From HGM12587 sp964602445 (lineage in GTDB: Bacteria > Bacillota > Clostridia > Lachnospirales > Lachnospiraceae): a stretch of 64,000 bases of DNA. This document shows positions 35,881-44,665 of the stretch, one piece after another (the first letter of the stretch is position 1; each line of letters starts with the position of its first letter). The DNA lies in assembly GCA_964602445.1 (NCBI GenBank), contig CAZRQV010000003.1, forward strand, positions 62,001 to 126,000, given 5' to 3'. Below the pieces are notes generated by a model. That model was given only the letters and a program-made list of their open reading frames with translations. It was not told the origin of the DNA and ran no database searches. The position numbers and the translations under genes are program-made.

Positions 35881-36648
35881 TTAACAGTTTTTTTCGTAGA
35901 TCAGGCGCAGACCTTTTAATAAAAGTTCATTGTCGAAGATGATCTGTTCTTCACAGTGTGGAATGATCATTTTTGCAAGACCGCCGGTAGCAATCACGGT
36001 AAGGTCATCTCTACCCAGCTCTTTTTTGATCCGATGGATCATTCCGTCAATGCAGGAAGCATTTCCATAGATCATACCGCTTTTCATACAGTCAATGGTA
36101 TTGCGTCCAATGAGTCTTTTTGGCGGTTCTGTGCCGATATGCGGCAGCTGTGCTGTTTTGGAAGTCAGCGAATCCATGGAAACACGGATTCCCGGCAGGA
36201 TCATTCCGCCGCGATAGCGTTTTTCTTCATCGATGACAGAAATCGTGGTAGCAGTTCCCATATCGATAAATACCAGCGGAACAGGATATTCGTGAATGGC
36301 AGCAACTGCATCAACGACCAGATCACTTCCTACAGAAGCAGGATTATCCATCAGGATATTCAGTCCGGTCTTTACTCCCGGTCCAACGACCAGCACATCA
36401 CCGGAAATGATCTTTTCAGCGGAAGCTTTTAAAACCCCTGTCAGCGGCGGTACCACAGATGAAATGATTCCGCCTTCTACCTGTTTTGGGTGAATGTTAT
36501 AAATTTCCAGAACATTTTTCAGACTAATGGCATATTCCAGTTCCGTCTTTTTGTGATCCGTAGAAACACGTTCCACAAAAAGGACTTCCTCCTGATCAAA
36601 ACAGCCGACAACAATATTTGTATTTCCAATATCAATGGCTAAAATCAT
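35881..36648 (-). CDS. coaX: Pantothenate kinase, type III
   Basis: First step of CoA synthesis, a potassium-dependent kinase insensitive to CoA feedback. 255 residues from ATG 36648, preceded by GGAGGAA; the frame is open upstream to 36723 but without a ribosome site. Seen: AIDIGNTNIVVG phosphate loop, GPGVKTGLNI, SDLVVDAVAA and IDMGTATT motifs. It is divergent from coaBC, with a PanT-like transporter just beyond, which groups a pantothenate-to-CoA set. Confidence 0.95.
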   Translation of the reverse strand: MILAIDIGNTNIVVGCFDQEEVLFVERVSTDHKKTELEYAISLKNVLEIYNIHPKQVEGGIISSVVPPLTGVLKASAEKIISGDVLVVGPGVKTGLNILMDNPASVGSDLVVDAVAAIHEYPVPLVFIDMGTATTISVIDEEKRYRGGMILPGIRVSMDSLTSKTAQLPHIGTEPPKRLIGRNTIDCMKSGMIYGNASCIDGMIHRIKKELGRDDLTVIATGGLAKMIIPHCEEQIIFDNELLLKGLRLIYEKNC

Positions 36649-36710
36649 AAAATTCCTCCGATTCAGACAATTTAGGTCAAATTTAACTCTGCTTAGTGTA
36701 ACACCCCAAC

Positions 36711-36739
36711 TTGTAAAAATCAACGTGTTTTGCTATACT
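36711..36739 (+). promoter_or_regulatory. Promoter of coaBC
   Basis: TTGTAA (36711-36716), 17 bases, TATACT (36734-36739) with a TGC extension. It stands 51 bases before the coaBC ATG. Confidence 0.75.
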
Positions 36740-36789
36740 CGATTTTAAGAAAAAACAGGAACCATAGAAGAGATAAAGAGGAAAAAGAG

Positions 36790-38004
36790 ATGTTAAAAGG
36801 AAAAACAGTTGTTTTAGGTGTGAGCGGAAGTATTGCAGCCTATAAGATTGCAAGTCTTGCCAGTGCATTGATGAAACTACATGCGGAAGTTCATGTGATC
36901 ATGACGAAAAATGCGACGAATTTTATCAATCCTATCACATTTGAAACGTTAACAGGAACTAAATGTCTGGTAGATACGTTTGACCGGAATTTTGAATTTA
37001 GTGTAGAGCATGTGTCGCTGGCAAAGAAAGCGGATGTTTTTATGGTGGCGCCAGCGTCTGCCAATGTAATTGCAAAAATGGCACATGGACTGGCTGATGA
37101 TATGCTGACGACCACGATCTTAGCCTGCCAGTGTCCCAAAATCGTATCTCCTGCCATGAATACAAGAATGTTTCAAAATCCGATCGTACAGGATAATATG
37201 AACATTTTAAAGGACTATGGATTTGAAGTAATCGAGCCAGCCAAAGGATATCTGGCATGCGGAGATACCGGAGAAGGAAAAATGCCGGAGCCTGAAGTGC
37301 TTCTGCAGTTTATCTTAAAAGCATTGGTAACAGAGAAAGATCTGAAAGGAAAACGTGTTTTGGTAACAGCCGGTCCGACCAGAGAAGCGATGGATCCGGT
37401 GCGTTATATTACCAATCATTCTACCGGAAAAATGGGGTATGCTCTGGCGAAAGCAGCAGCAATGCGTGGGGCAGAAGTAACTCTGGTCAGCGGACCTGTC
37501 AATCTGTCACCGGCACCATTTGTAGAGTGTGTTCCGGTAGTCAGCGCAGAAGAAATGTTTCAGGAAGTGACCTCCAGAGCAGATCAGCAGGATATTATCA
37601 TTAAGGCAGCGGCAGTGGCAGATTACAGACCGGCAGCGGTTGCGGAGGAAAAGGTAAAGAAAAAAGACGGAGAAATGAGCATTTCTCTGGAACGTACCAA
37701 GGATATTCTTGCGTATCTGGGTGCTCATAAAAAAGAAGGACAGTTTCTTTGTGGATTTTCCATGGAAACAGAAAATATGCTGGAAAATTCCATCGGAAAG
37801 CTGAAACGTAAAAATCTGGATATGATCATTGCCAATAATCTGAAAGTGGAAGGTGCCGGATTTGGCGGAAATACGAACATCGTAACTGTGATTACAGAGG
37901 AGGGAGCAGAAGAACTTCCTTTAATGAGCAAAGATGAAGTAGCAGACCGTGTACTGGATGCAATTCTTCAGAAAAAGAATCGTGACTGCGAAATGAATTT
38001 ATAA
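36790..38004 (+). CDS. coaBC: Bifunctional phosphopantothenoylcysteine decarboxylase / phosphopantothenate--cysteine ligase
   Basis: Two consecutive CoA-synthesis enzymes fused. 404 residues from ATG 36790 (AAGAGG 8 bases upstream). The N-terminal flavoprotein CoaC part has GVSGSIAAYK, the catalytic His region SVEHVSL, the PAMN motif and the Cys in LACGDTGEGKM. The C-terminal CoaB part (from ~185) begins VLVTAGPTREAMDPVR with the STGKMG nucleotide site. Its terminator is shared with the convergent PanT-like gene. Confidence 0.97.
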   Translation: MLKGKTVVLGVSGSIAAYKIASLASALMKLHAEVHVIMTKNATNFINPITFETLTGTKCLVDTFDRNFEFSVEHVSLAKKADVFMVAPASANVIAKMAHGLADDMLTTTILACQCPKIVSPAMNTRMFQNPIVQDNMNILKDYGFEVIEPAKGYLACGDTGEGKMPEPEVLLQFILKALVTEKDLKGKRVLVTAGPTREAMDPVRYITNHSTGKMGYALAKAAAMRGAEVTLVSGPVNLSPAPFVECVPVVSAEEMFQEVTSRADQQDIIIKAAAVADYRPAAVAEEKVKKKDGEMSISLERTKDILAYLGAHKKEGQFLCGFSMETENMLENSIGKLKRKNLDMIIANNLKVEGAGFGGNTNIVTVITEEGAEELPLMSKDEVADRVLDAILQKKNRDCEMNL

Positions 38005-38034
38005 TACAAGAAAAAGAAGATTTATCAAAGAAAT

Positions 38035-38067
38035 AAAAAAGCTGGGACAAGTTGTTCCAGCTTTTTT
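38035..38067. terminator. Bidirectional terminator between coaBC and the ECF transporter gene
   Basis: AAAAAAGCTGG pairs with CCAGCTTTTTT, extended inside by ACA/TGT; six T on either strand. Confidence 0.9.
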
Positions 38068-38088
38068 GATGAAATGAATACAATAAAA

Positions 38089-38694
38089 TTATCTTTTTAA
38101 CGCTTTGGATAAAGCAAAAGAAATGATGCCTGATAATACACCGCAGATTCCTGCTTCAACGGCTCCCTGAATACCGACCAGTGCAACGATAAAAGTCATT
38201 GGACTGGATACACCGAAAGAGGAAACCAATCCCTGAATGTAGTCCGTCTGATAGAAAAGTGCGACTAAAATTCCCATAAAAAGGGTGGTGTTTAACAGGG
38301 GACAGGAAAATCCTGCAATAAAATAAGAAGCTTTTTTTAAATTTACTTTCTTAAACAGCTGGAAAATCAGTCCGCACAGAAAGCCTTCCAGAATACGCGG
38401 AAGGAAACATAAGATCAGGACTCCAAACGGATTTACCTGAAGTAAGATTGAAGTGATTCCGCTTCCTGTTAATGCCTGGGCAAAGCTGGTTGCGCCGAAT
38501 ATGGCACCTAAGATCGCACCGCCTTTTGGTCCAAGGATGATTGCTCCTACAGCCACGGGGATCGTCAGCAGTGTAATGGACAGTACCGGGGTCTTTACAT
38601 AACCAAGCGGTGTCAGTGCCATTAAGATGATGATTGCTGACATTAGGGACAGCTCCACCATATAACGGGTGTTACGAGTTGTTTTGTTTTCCAT
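38089..38694 (-). CDS. panT: ECF transporter substrate-binding subunit, probable pantothenate (PanT)
   Basis: 201 residues from ATG 38694 (AAGGAGA upstream); the open frame to 38811 has no ribosome site. About six hydrophobic segments with the early VELSLMSAIIILMALTPLG region typical of ECF S-components. It needs a general energising module (EcfA, EcfA', EcfT) encoded elsewhere. The substrate is inferred from the adjacent coaX and coaBC; it could transport another vitamin. Confidence 0.8.
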   Translation of the reverse strand: MENKTTRNTRYMVELSLMSAIIILMALTPLGYVKTPVLSITLLTIPVAVGAIILGPKGGAILGAIFGATSFAQALTGSGITSILLQVNPFGVLILCFLPRILEGFLCGLIFQLFKKVNLKKASYFIAGFSCPLLNTTLFMGILVALFYQTDYIQGLVSSFGVSSPMTFIVALVGIQGAVEAGICGVLSGIISFALSKALKR

Positions 38695-38819
38695 ATGAAA
38701 TTCTCCTTTGTCTGATATAACGGCAATGCTGCCTGTCGTTCTGACGGTACTAATATAGCATTTCAATATAAAAAACACAAGAAAATTGAAAAAAATATAG
38801 GTTAGATACAACTAATGTA

Positions 38820-38848
38820 TTGTGCGATAGGAATAAAAAATGTATAAT
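38820..38848 (+). promoter_or_regulatory. Promoter of the hydrogenase operon
   Basis: TTGTGC (38820-38825), 17 bases, TATAAT (38843-38848); the AAGGAGG ribosome site and hydC ATG follow. I found no clear Rex-type palindrome here. Confidence 0.65.
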
Positions 38849-38905
38849 TTCAGTAACATTATAAGTAAAAATGCACAAAAATAACAAATAAGGAGGAAAC
38901 CAAAT

Positions 38906-39382
38906 ATGCTGGATAAGTCTTACTATGACAAAACCGACGAGATTATTGAGCATTATGGACGCAAAGCCAGTTCGTTAATTCCGATCATGCAGGACATTCA
39001 GGCAGAATACCGTTATCTGCCGGGAGAACTTCTGACCTATGTCGCAAAGGAAATCGGAATCACGGAAACGAAAGCATACAGCGTGGCAACATTTTATGAA
39101 AACTTTTCTTTTGAAGCAAAAGGAAAATATGTCATTAAAGTATGCGATGGCACTGCATGTCATGTGCGCAGATCCACACCGGTTTTGGAAGCTCTGTGGA
39201 AGGAGCTTGGATTAAGCAGAAAGAAACATACGACAGATGATATGATGTTTACCGTTGAGACTGTTTCCTGTCTGGGTGCCTGCGGGCTTGCACCGACCAT
39301 GATGGTCAACGAAGAAGTGCATCCTGCCATGACTCCGGAAAAGGCAATTGAAGTGATCAAAGAATTGAGAGGTAAGGGCTGA
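38906..39382 (+). CDS. hydC: NADH-dependent [FeFe]-hydrogenase subunit, NuoE/HydC type
   Basis: 158-residue thioredoxin-like [2Fe-2S] protein. Cluster ligands are visible in CDGTACHVR and CLGACGLAP. By family it passes electrons within the trimeric (HydABC) hydrogenase. The next gene begins inside its stop codon (TGATG), indicating tight coupling. Confidence 0.93.
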   Translation: MLDKSYYDKTDEIIEHYGRKASSLIPIMQDIQAEYRYLPGELLTYVAKEIGITETKAYSVATFYENFSFEAKGKYVIKVCDGTACHVRRSTPVLEALWKELGLSRKKHTTDDMMFTVETVSCLGACGLAPTMMVNEEVHPAMTPEKAIEVIKELRGKG

Positions 39383-41268
39383 TGATGAAATCGAAAGAAG
39401 AATTGTTAGATATGAGAAAATCGGCACAGGAAGAACTTGCTTCTTATGATTGCCGTATTTTAGTCTGTTCAGGTACAGGCTGTATCGCAACAGGTTCTGC
39501 CCGAATTCATGAAGAGTTCCAAAAACTGACAGAAGGAATTCAGGGCATAACACTGGAATTTGCACCTCATGAGAAAGAAGAACATGAAAAGATCGGCGTA
39601 AAGAAAACCGGATGTCAGGGCTTCTGTGAATTAGGACCTCTTGTTCGAATCCAAAAAGGGGATAACGTTGTACAGTATGTAAAAGTACAGATAGAAGACT
39701 GTCGGGAAATCTTTGAACAGACCGTTCTTGGAGATAACGTAATTCAGAGACTGTTATACTCGAAAGGAGAAACACATTATACAAGTCCGGATGAAATTCC
39801 ATTTATCGCAAAACAGACAAGAATCGTTCTTGAAAACTGCGGTAAAGTAGATGCAGAAAGTCTGGATGAATATCTTGCAGCCGGCGGATTCCGGGCATTG
39901 GAAAAAGCAATGTTTGAAATGTCCAGAGATGATGTGATTGAAGAAGTGGACAGATCAGGTCTTCGCGGACGAGGCGGCGGCGGTTTCCCATGCGGTAGAA
40001 AATGGAAACAGGTTGCCCGTCAGAAAGAAACCGAACGATTTGTTGTATGTAACGGTGATGAAGGGGATCCGGGTGCATTTATGGATGGTTCCGTTATGGA
40101 AGGAGATCCATTCAAACTCATCGAAGGTATGATGATCGCAGGATATGCAGTAAAAGCAGAACACGGATATATTTATGTGCGTGCGGAATATCCAAACTCT
40201 GTTACAAGACTGCGCAATGCCATTGCCCAGATGGAAGAAAAAGGACTTTTGGGAGATCAGATCTTAGGAACAGATTTTAATTTCCATTTACATATTAATC
40301 GTGGTGCAGGAGCATTCGTTTGCGGTGAAGGTTCAGCCCTGACTGCATCCATCGAAGGAAATCGAGGAATGCCTCGTGTAAAACCACCTCGTACCGTAGA
40401 AAAAGGCTTATGGGAAAAACCAACCGTATTAAATAACGTTGAAACTTATGCCAATGTACCGAAGATCATCTTAGAAGGTGCAGATTGGTTCCGTTCCATC
40501 GGTACGGAAGGAAGCCCGGGATGTAAAACATTCTCTCTGACAGGTGCCATTGAAAATACAGGTCTGATCGAAGTTCCGATGGGAAGCACATTAAGAGAGA
40601 TTATCTTTGATATCGGCGGCGGTCTGAAAGACGGTGCAGAATTCAAAGCGGTACAGATTGGCGGACCATCCGGCGGATGTCTGACAGAAAAACATCTGGA
40701 CGAACCACTGGATTTTGATTCTGTAAAGAAATTCAATGCCATCGTAGGTTCCGGCGGTATGGTTGTCATGGACAAAAATACCTGTATGGTAGAAGTTGCC
40801 AGATTCTTTATGAGTTTTACCCAGAGAGAATCCTGCGGTAAATGTGTTCCATGTCGTGAAGGAACAAAGAGAATGCTGGAAATTTTGGAAAAGATCGTCA
40901 ACGGCAATGGAGAATTAGAGGATCTTGACCGATTAGAAGAATTGGCAAAGATGGTTCAGAGTATGGCACTTTGCGGTTTAGGAAAGAGTGCTCCTCTTCC
41001 GGTACTCAGTACCCTGAGTACTTTCCGTGAAGAATATATAGAACATATCGTAGATAAGAAGTGCAGAGCGAAGACCTGTACAGCATTACGTAAATTTGTG
41101 ATCAACCCTGAATTCTGCCGAGGATGCAGTAAGTGTGCAAAGAACTGTCCGGTTAGTGCGATTACAGGTAAAGTAAAAGAACCATTTACCATTGACAGTA
41201 CTAAGTGTATCAAGTGCGGTGCATGTAAAGAAAACTGTGCATTTGATGCAATCTACGTAGAAGCATAG
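39382..41268 (+). CDS. hydB: NADH-dependent [FeFe]-hydrogenase subunit, NuoF/HydB type
   Basis: 628 residues in order: an N-terminal thioredoxin-like [2Fe-2S] domain (CSGTGCIATG, CQGFCELGP), FMN- and NADH-binding NuoF domain (GLRGRGGGGFPCGRKW, NGDEGDPGAFMD), a [4Fe-4S] SLBB-proximal motif (ESCGKCVPCREG), and a C-terminal pair of [4Fe-4S] ferredoxin motifs (CRGCSKCAKNCP, CIKCGACKENC). This is the flavin subunit where electrons from NADH and ferredoxin meet in electron-bifurcating hydrogenases. Start ATG 39382, with 39385 as an alternative. Confidence 0.95.
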   Translation: MMKSKEELLDMRKSAQEELASYDCRILVCSGTGCIATGSARIHEEFQKLTEGIQGITLEFAPHEKEEHEKIGVKKTGCQGFCELGPLVRIQKGDNVVQYVKVQIEDCREIFEQTVLGDNVIQRLLYSKGETHYTSPDEIPFIAKQTRIVLENCGKVDAESLDEYLAAGGFRALEKAMFEMSRDDVIEEVDRSGLRGRGGGGFPCGRKWKQVARQKETERFVVCNGDEGDPGAFMDGSVMEGDPFKLIEGMMIAGYAVKAEHGYIYVRAEYPNSVTRLRNAIAQMEEKGLLGDQILGTDFNFHLHINRGAGAFVCGEGSALTASIEGNRGMPRVKPPRTVEKGLWEKPTVLNNVETYANVPKIILEGADWFRSIGTEGSPGCKTFSLTGAIENTGLIEVPMGSTLREIIFDIGGGLKDGAEFKAVQIGGPSGGCLTEKHLDEPLDFDSVKKFNAIVGSGGMVVMDKNTCMVEVARFFMSFTQRESCGKCVPCREGTKRMLEILEKIVNGNGELEDLDRLEELAKMVQSMALCGLGKSAPLPVLSTLSTFREEYIEHIVDKKCRAKTCTALRKFVINPEFCRGCSKCAKNCPVSAITGKVKEPFTIDSTKCIKCGACKENCAFDAIYVEA

Positions 41269-41278
41269 GAGGGGACTT

Positions 41279-42964
41279 ATGGGATATATTACAATTAACG
41301 GTAAAAAAGTAGAATTTACCGATGAAAAGAACGTATTAAGTATTATCCGAAAAGCCGGTATTGACATTCCTACGCTGTGCTATCATTCGGAATTATCTAC
41401 ATTCGGTGCCTGCCGTCTTTGTACGGTAGAAGATGACAGAGGCAGATTATTTGCATCCTGTTCAGAAGAACCGAGAGACGGAATGGTGATCTACACCCAT
41501 ACAGAAAGACTTCGTAAAAATCGAAAACTCATTGTGGAACTGCTTTTGGCAGCACACTGCAGAGATTGTACAACTTGTGTAAAGAGCGGTGAATGTAAGC
41601 TGCAGGAACTGGCTCACAGCATGGGAGTTTTAAAGGTTCGTTACGATAACTATAATGAAATGCGTCCAATCGATTACAGTTCTCCTGCAATCGTAAGAGA
41701 CCCGAATAAATGTATCTTATGCGGAAACTGTGTTCGTGTCTGTTCAGAACTTCAGGGCATCGGAGTATTAGGATTTGCAAATCGTGGTACAGAAGCAACG
41801 GTAACGCCGGCATTTGAAAAGAGATTAAGCGAAACAGACTGCGTTAGCTGTGGACAGTGTCGTGTATTCTGTCCGACAGGTGCATTGACCATCCGTACCC
41901 ATATGGATGAAGTGTGGGAAGCCATTGGTGATAAAGATACCAGAGTAGTTGCTCAGATTGCACCGGCAGTGCGTGTTGCAGTGGGTGATGCCTTTGGCAT
42001 GAAGAATGGTGAAAATGTTATGGGCAAGATCGTAGCATCTCTTCATGCAATGGGATTTGATGAAGTTTATGATACTACGTATACAGCTGACCTTACCATT
42101 ATGGAAGAAAGTGCAGAATTCCTTGACAGAGTGCAAAATGGAGGAAAACTTCCGTTATTGACTTCCTGCTGTCCGGCATGGGTTAAATTCGTAGGAGACC
42201 AGTTCCCGGATATGAAAGAAAATGTTTCTACTTGCCGTTCTCCGCAGCAGATGTTCTCCGCTGTTTTGAAAGAATGGTATCGTGATCCGGAACATGCACA
42301 GGGAAAGAAGACCTTCGTTGTTTCAATCATGCCTTGTACAGCAAAGAAGATGGAAGCCGTTCGTCCGAACAGTTCTACAAAAGGCGAACAAGATACTGAT
42401 GTGGTAATCACAACGACAGAATTGATCCGCATGATCAAAAATGCAGGAATCGCATTTGATAAGATTGATTCTGAAAGCTGTGACATGCCGTTTGGTATCG
42501 GTTCCGGTGCCGGTGTAATCTTCGGTGTAACCGGTGGTGTAACAGAAGCGGTTCTTAGAAGACTGGCAGATGGACATGATTCAGCAACGTTAGATGCCAT
42601 TGCAAAATGTGGTATCCGAGGCGAAGAAGGTATCAAAGAAACCGTCATTCCTTATCATGGAATGGATGTAAAGATCTGTGTAGTCAGCGGTCTGGCCAAT
42701 GCCCGCAAAGTCATGGAACAGGTTCAGAGTGGTGAAAAAGAATATCATCTGATCGAAGTTATGGCGTGCCGCCGTGGATGTATCATGGGTGGCGGACAGC
42801 CGATTCCGGCAGGTCCGAGACATAAAGCTGCCAGAGCCAAAGGACTTTATGAGGCAGATGGATCTATGGTTATTAAAAAGTCAGATGAAAATCCATTGAT
42901 GGATGTATTCTATCAGGGATATTTCAAAGGAAAAGCACACGAACTGCTTCATAATCACGAATAA
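41279..42964 (+). CDS. hydA: [FeFe]-hydrogenase catalytic subunit
   Basis: 561 residues. N-terminal [2Fe-2S] domain, His-Cys3 [4Fe-4S] motif (HCRDCTTCVKSGEC), two ferredoxin [4Fe-4S] motifs (CILCGNCVRVC, CVSCGQCRVFCP), then the H-cluster domain: L1 TSCCPAW (Cys297/298), L2 MPCTAKKME (Cys353), L3 MACRRGCIMGGGQP (Cys497/501). All H-cluster ligands are present, so it should be active. With HydB and HydC it reoxidises NADH and ferredoxin by H2 production during fermentation. Maturases HydEFG are not in this window. Confidence 0.96.
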   Translation: MGYITINGKKVEFTDEKNVLSIIRKAGIDIPTLCYHSELSTFGACRLCTVEDDRGRLFASCSEEPRDGMVIYTHTERLRKNRKLIVELLLAAHCRDCTTCVKSGECKLQELAHSMGVLKVRYDNYNEMRPIDYSSPAIVRDPNKCILCGNCVRVCSELQGIGVLGFANRGTEATVTPAFEKRLSETDCVSCGQCRVFCPTGALTIRTHMDEVWEAIGDKDTRVVAQIAPAVRVAVGDAFGMKNGENVMGKIVASLHAMGFDEVYDTTYTADLTIMEESAEFLDRVQNGGKLPLLTSCCPAWVKFVGDQFPDMKENVSTCRSPQQMFSAVLKEWYRDPEHAQGKKTFVVSIMPCTAKKMEAVRPNSSTKGEQDTDVVITTTELIRMIKNAGIAFDKIDSESCDMPFGIGSGAGVIFGVTGGVTEAVLRRLADGHDSATLDAIAKCGIRGEEGIKETVIPYHGMDVKICVVSGLANARKVMEQVQSGEKEYHLIEVMACRRGCIMGGGQPIPAGPRHKAARAKGLYEADGSMVIKKSDENPLMDVFYQGYFKGKAHELLHNHE

Positions 42965-42991
42965 GCAGAAGTGAATTACAGAATATATAAC

Positions 42992-43030
42992 AATTGCCAG
43001 GGCTGCATTAGCAGCTCTGGCAATTATTTT
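42992..43030 (+). terminator. Terminator of the hydrogenase operon
   Basis: AATTGCCAGGGCTGC pairs with GCAGCTCTGGCAATT (one wobble) around a short loop, followed by ATTTTG. The remaining ~115 bases to the next gene show nothing else notable. Confidence 0.75.
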
Positions 43031-43144
43031 GTGCTTAAGATTAATAAAAATATACTTTATAGTGCCACTTTTGGCAGCAACCTACAACATTCGTAAGATG
43101 GTGCGAAGAGTAAATGATGAAATAATTTTGCCTTCAAATTCGGA

Positions 43145-43702
43145 TTACAGCTTAGTTTCGTCATAAACAGCACGAACTCCGCCGACAAATTTCGCTCTTG
43201 TTCTGGCACAAGTCAGATGTGCTTCCCCAATCTGTTTGTAACTGATACGTACAGGTACAGCTACGTCTTTTAAGTGCATGCCGATGAAGGTATCTCCGAT
43301 GTCCATACCGGCATGAGCTTTGATATGTTCTACTGCAACCGGATCGTGGAATGCATGATAGGCAGCAGTGGAGAAAGAACCGCCAGCTTTTGGCTGAGGT
43401 ACGACATTGACTTCTTCGTAACCGTATTTTTCAGCGGCTTCCCGTTCTAAGATGAGAGAACGGTTTAAATGTTCACAGCACTGTGTTGCCAGATAAACTT
43501 CACGTTCTGAGGCAGCACGATAGATTCCTTCAAAAACGGCCTGTGCAGTTTCCGGACTGGACATGGTACCGATTTTTCCGCCGATGATCTCGCTGGTAGA
43601 ACATCCTACTACAAATAAATTTCCTTTTTTCAATTTTGCAATTTCTAAAATTTCGGAAGCAGCTTCATAAGCTTCCTGTTTCAGTTTTTCTAAAGTTTCC
43701 AT
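43145..43702 (-). CDS. UPF0340 (YwlG/DUF436) family protein
   Basis: 185 residues, the usual family length, resembling the conserved YwlG proteins of Firmicutes (TIGR01440 type). Recognisable stretches are VVGCSTSEIIGGKIG and the CCEHLNRSL region. No biochemical function is assigned that I know of. AGGAGA precedes the ATG. It stands alone, convergent to hydA. Confidence 0.85.
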   Translation of the reverse strand: METLEKLKQEAYEAASEILEIAKLKKGNLFVVGCSTSEIIGGKIGTMSSPETAQAVFEGIYRAASEREVYLATQCCEHLNRSLILEREAAEKYGYEEVNVVPQPKAGGSFSTAAYHAFHDPVAVEHIKAHAGMDIGDTFIGMHLKDVAVPVRISYKQIGEAHLTCARTRAKFVGGVRAVYDETKL

Positions 43703-44107
43703 AGTAATTCTCCTGTGGTACAGTGATACACACTGTTATTTCATCTGTTCTAATCTTATCCTTTTTTCGAATATTTGCAATAGTTTTGCACGCATTTTTT
43801 AGGAAAGCAGGATTTTAGAAAGAGTTGGAATGTCAAAGACGACTTCAAAGTGACGATAGCGTGTCACGTAAAGCGATCTTTGACTGACAGCGGATATAAA
43901 AATCTGTATGAAAAAATTTGCCAACGATTACTTGACAGTAACGTGGAACTGGAAAGTAAAAAATCGGATAGGAATTTTTCTTCCCTTATAGTATAATAAA
44001 TGGGCACTGACGACGATAAAAATCAAATGAAAAAAAGAAGCACTATGAGTTTTGTGTGCAGTTTATTTGATGTAAGTATAAAAAAGAACCGTATGGAGGT
44101 AAAGACG
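43703..44107. promoter_or_regulatory. 405-base gap with a long hairpin upstream of ispF
   Basis: Holds the UPF0340 promoter side, then a 53-base imperfect hairpin (43832-43884): outer GTCAAAGA/TCTTTGAC, inner GTGAC/GTCAC. TTGACA (43932-43937) and TATAAT (43992-43997) are present but not correctly spaced to each other. An open frame from 44000 to the ispF start is read as leader, since the GGAGG site serves 44108. No other gene is supported. Confidence 0.5.
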
Positions 44108-44665
44108 ATGAGAATTGGTATGGGATATGACGTACACAAGTTAGTAGAAGGACGCGACCTGATCTTAGGCGGCGTGAAGATTGATTATGAAAAAGGATTG
44201 CTGGGACATTCGGATGCCGATGTTCTGCTGCATGCAATCTCAGATGCTCTGCTTGGTGCGGCAGCACTGGGAGATATCGGAAAACATTTTCCGGATACAG
44301 ATCCAAAATACAAAGGAGCAGACAGCTTAAAACTTTTAGAACATGTGGTGGAACTTCTGGAAGAAAACAGTTTTCTGGTAGGAAATGTAGATGCAACAAT
44401 CATTGCACAGCGACCGAAAATGGCACCTCATATTCCACAAATGCGGGAAAATATTGCGAAAGCATTGAAAGTGCCGGTGAGCAGAGTCAATGTAAAAGCA
44501 ACCACAGAGGAGGGACTGGGCTTTACCGGCTCTGGAGAAGGCATTTCCGCACAGGCAGTATGTCTTTTGGAAACGGTGGCAAATTATGCCTATGATGAAG
44601 AAATCATGATGGAAAGATCCTGCAGCGGCTGTCAAGGCTGTCAGAAACAGGGGACGGAACAATGA
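44108..44665 (+). CDS. ispF: 2-C-methyl-D-erythritol 2,4-cyclodiphosphate synthase with Cys-rich tail
   Basis: Non-mevalonate isoprenoid enzyme. 185 residues from ATG 44108 (TGGAGG upstream). Seen: GMGYDVHKL zinc ligands, GHSDADVLLHAISDAL, and the C-terminal GLGFTGSGEGISAQA. IspF is normally about 157-160 residues; the extra ~25 residues include CSGCQGC, a spacing that could bind metal. The stop overlaps the next start (ATGA). ispD is not adjacent. Confidence 0.95.
   Translation: MRIGMGYDVHKLVEGRDLILGGVKIDYEKGLLGHSDADVLLHAISDALLGAAALGDIGKHFPDTDPKYKGADSLKLLEHVVELLEENSFLVGNVDATIIAQRPKMAPHIPQMRENIAKALKVPVSRVNVKATTEEGLGFTGSGEGISAQAVCLLETVANYAYDEEIMMERSCSGCQGCQKQGTEQ

Noticed and set aside
42067..42648. 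193-codon minus-strand frame opposite hydA
   Set aside because: Covers the H-cluster motifs of an intact hydrogenase; shadow frame.
44000..44107. 36-residue N-terminal extension of IspF
   Set aside because: No ribosome site at 44000, while GGAGG precedes 44108 and the IspF fold starts there.
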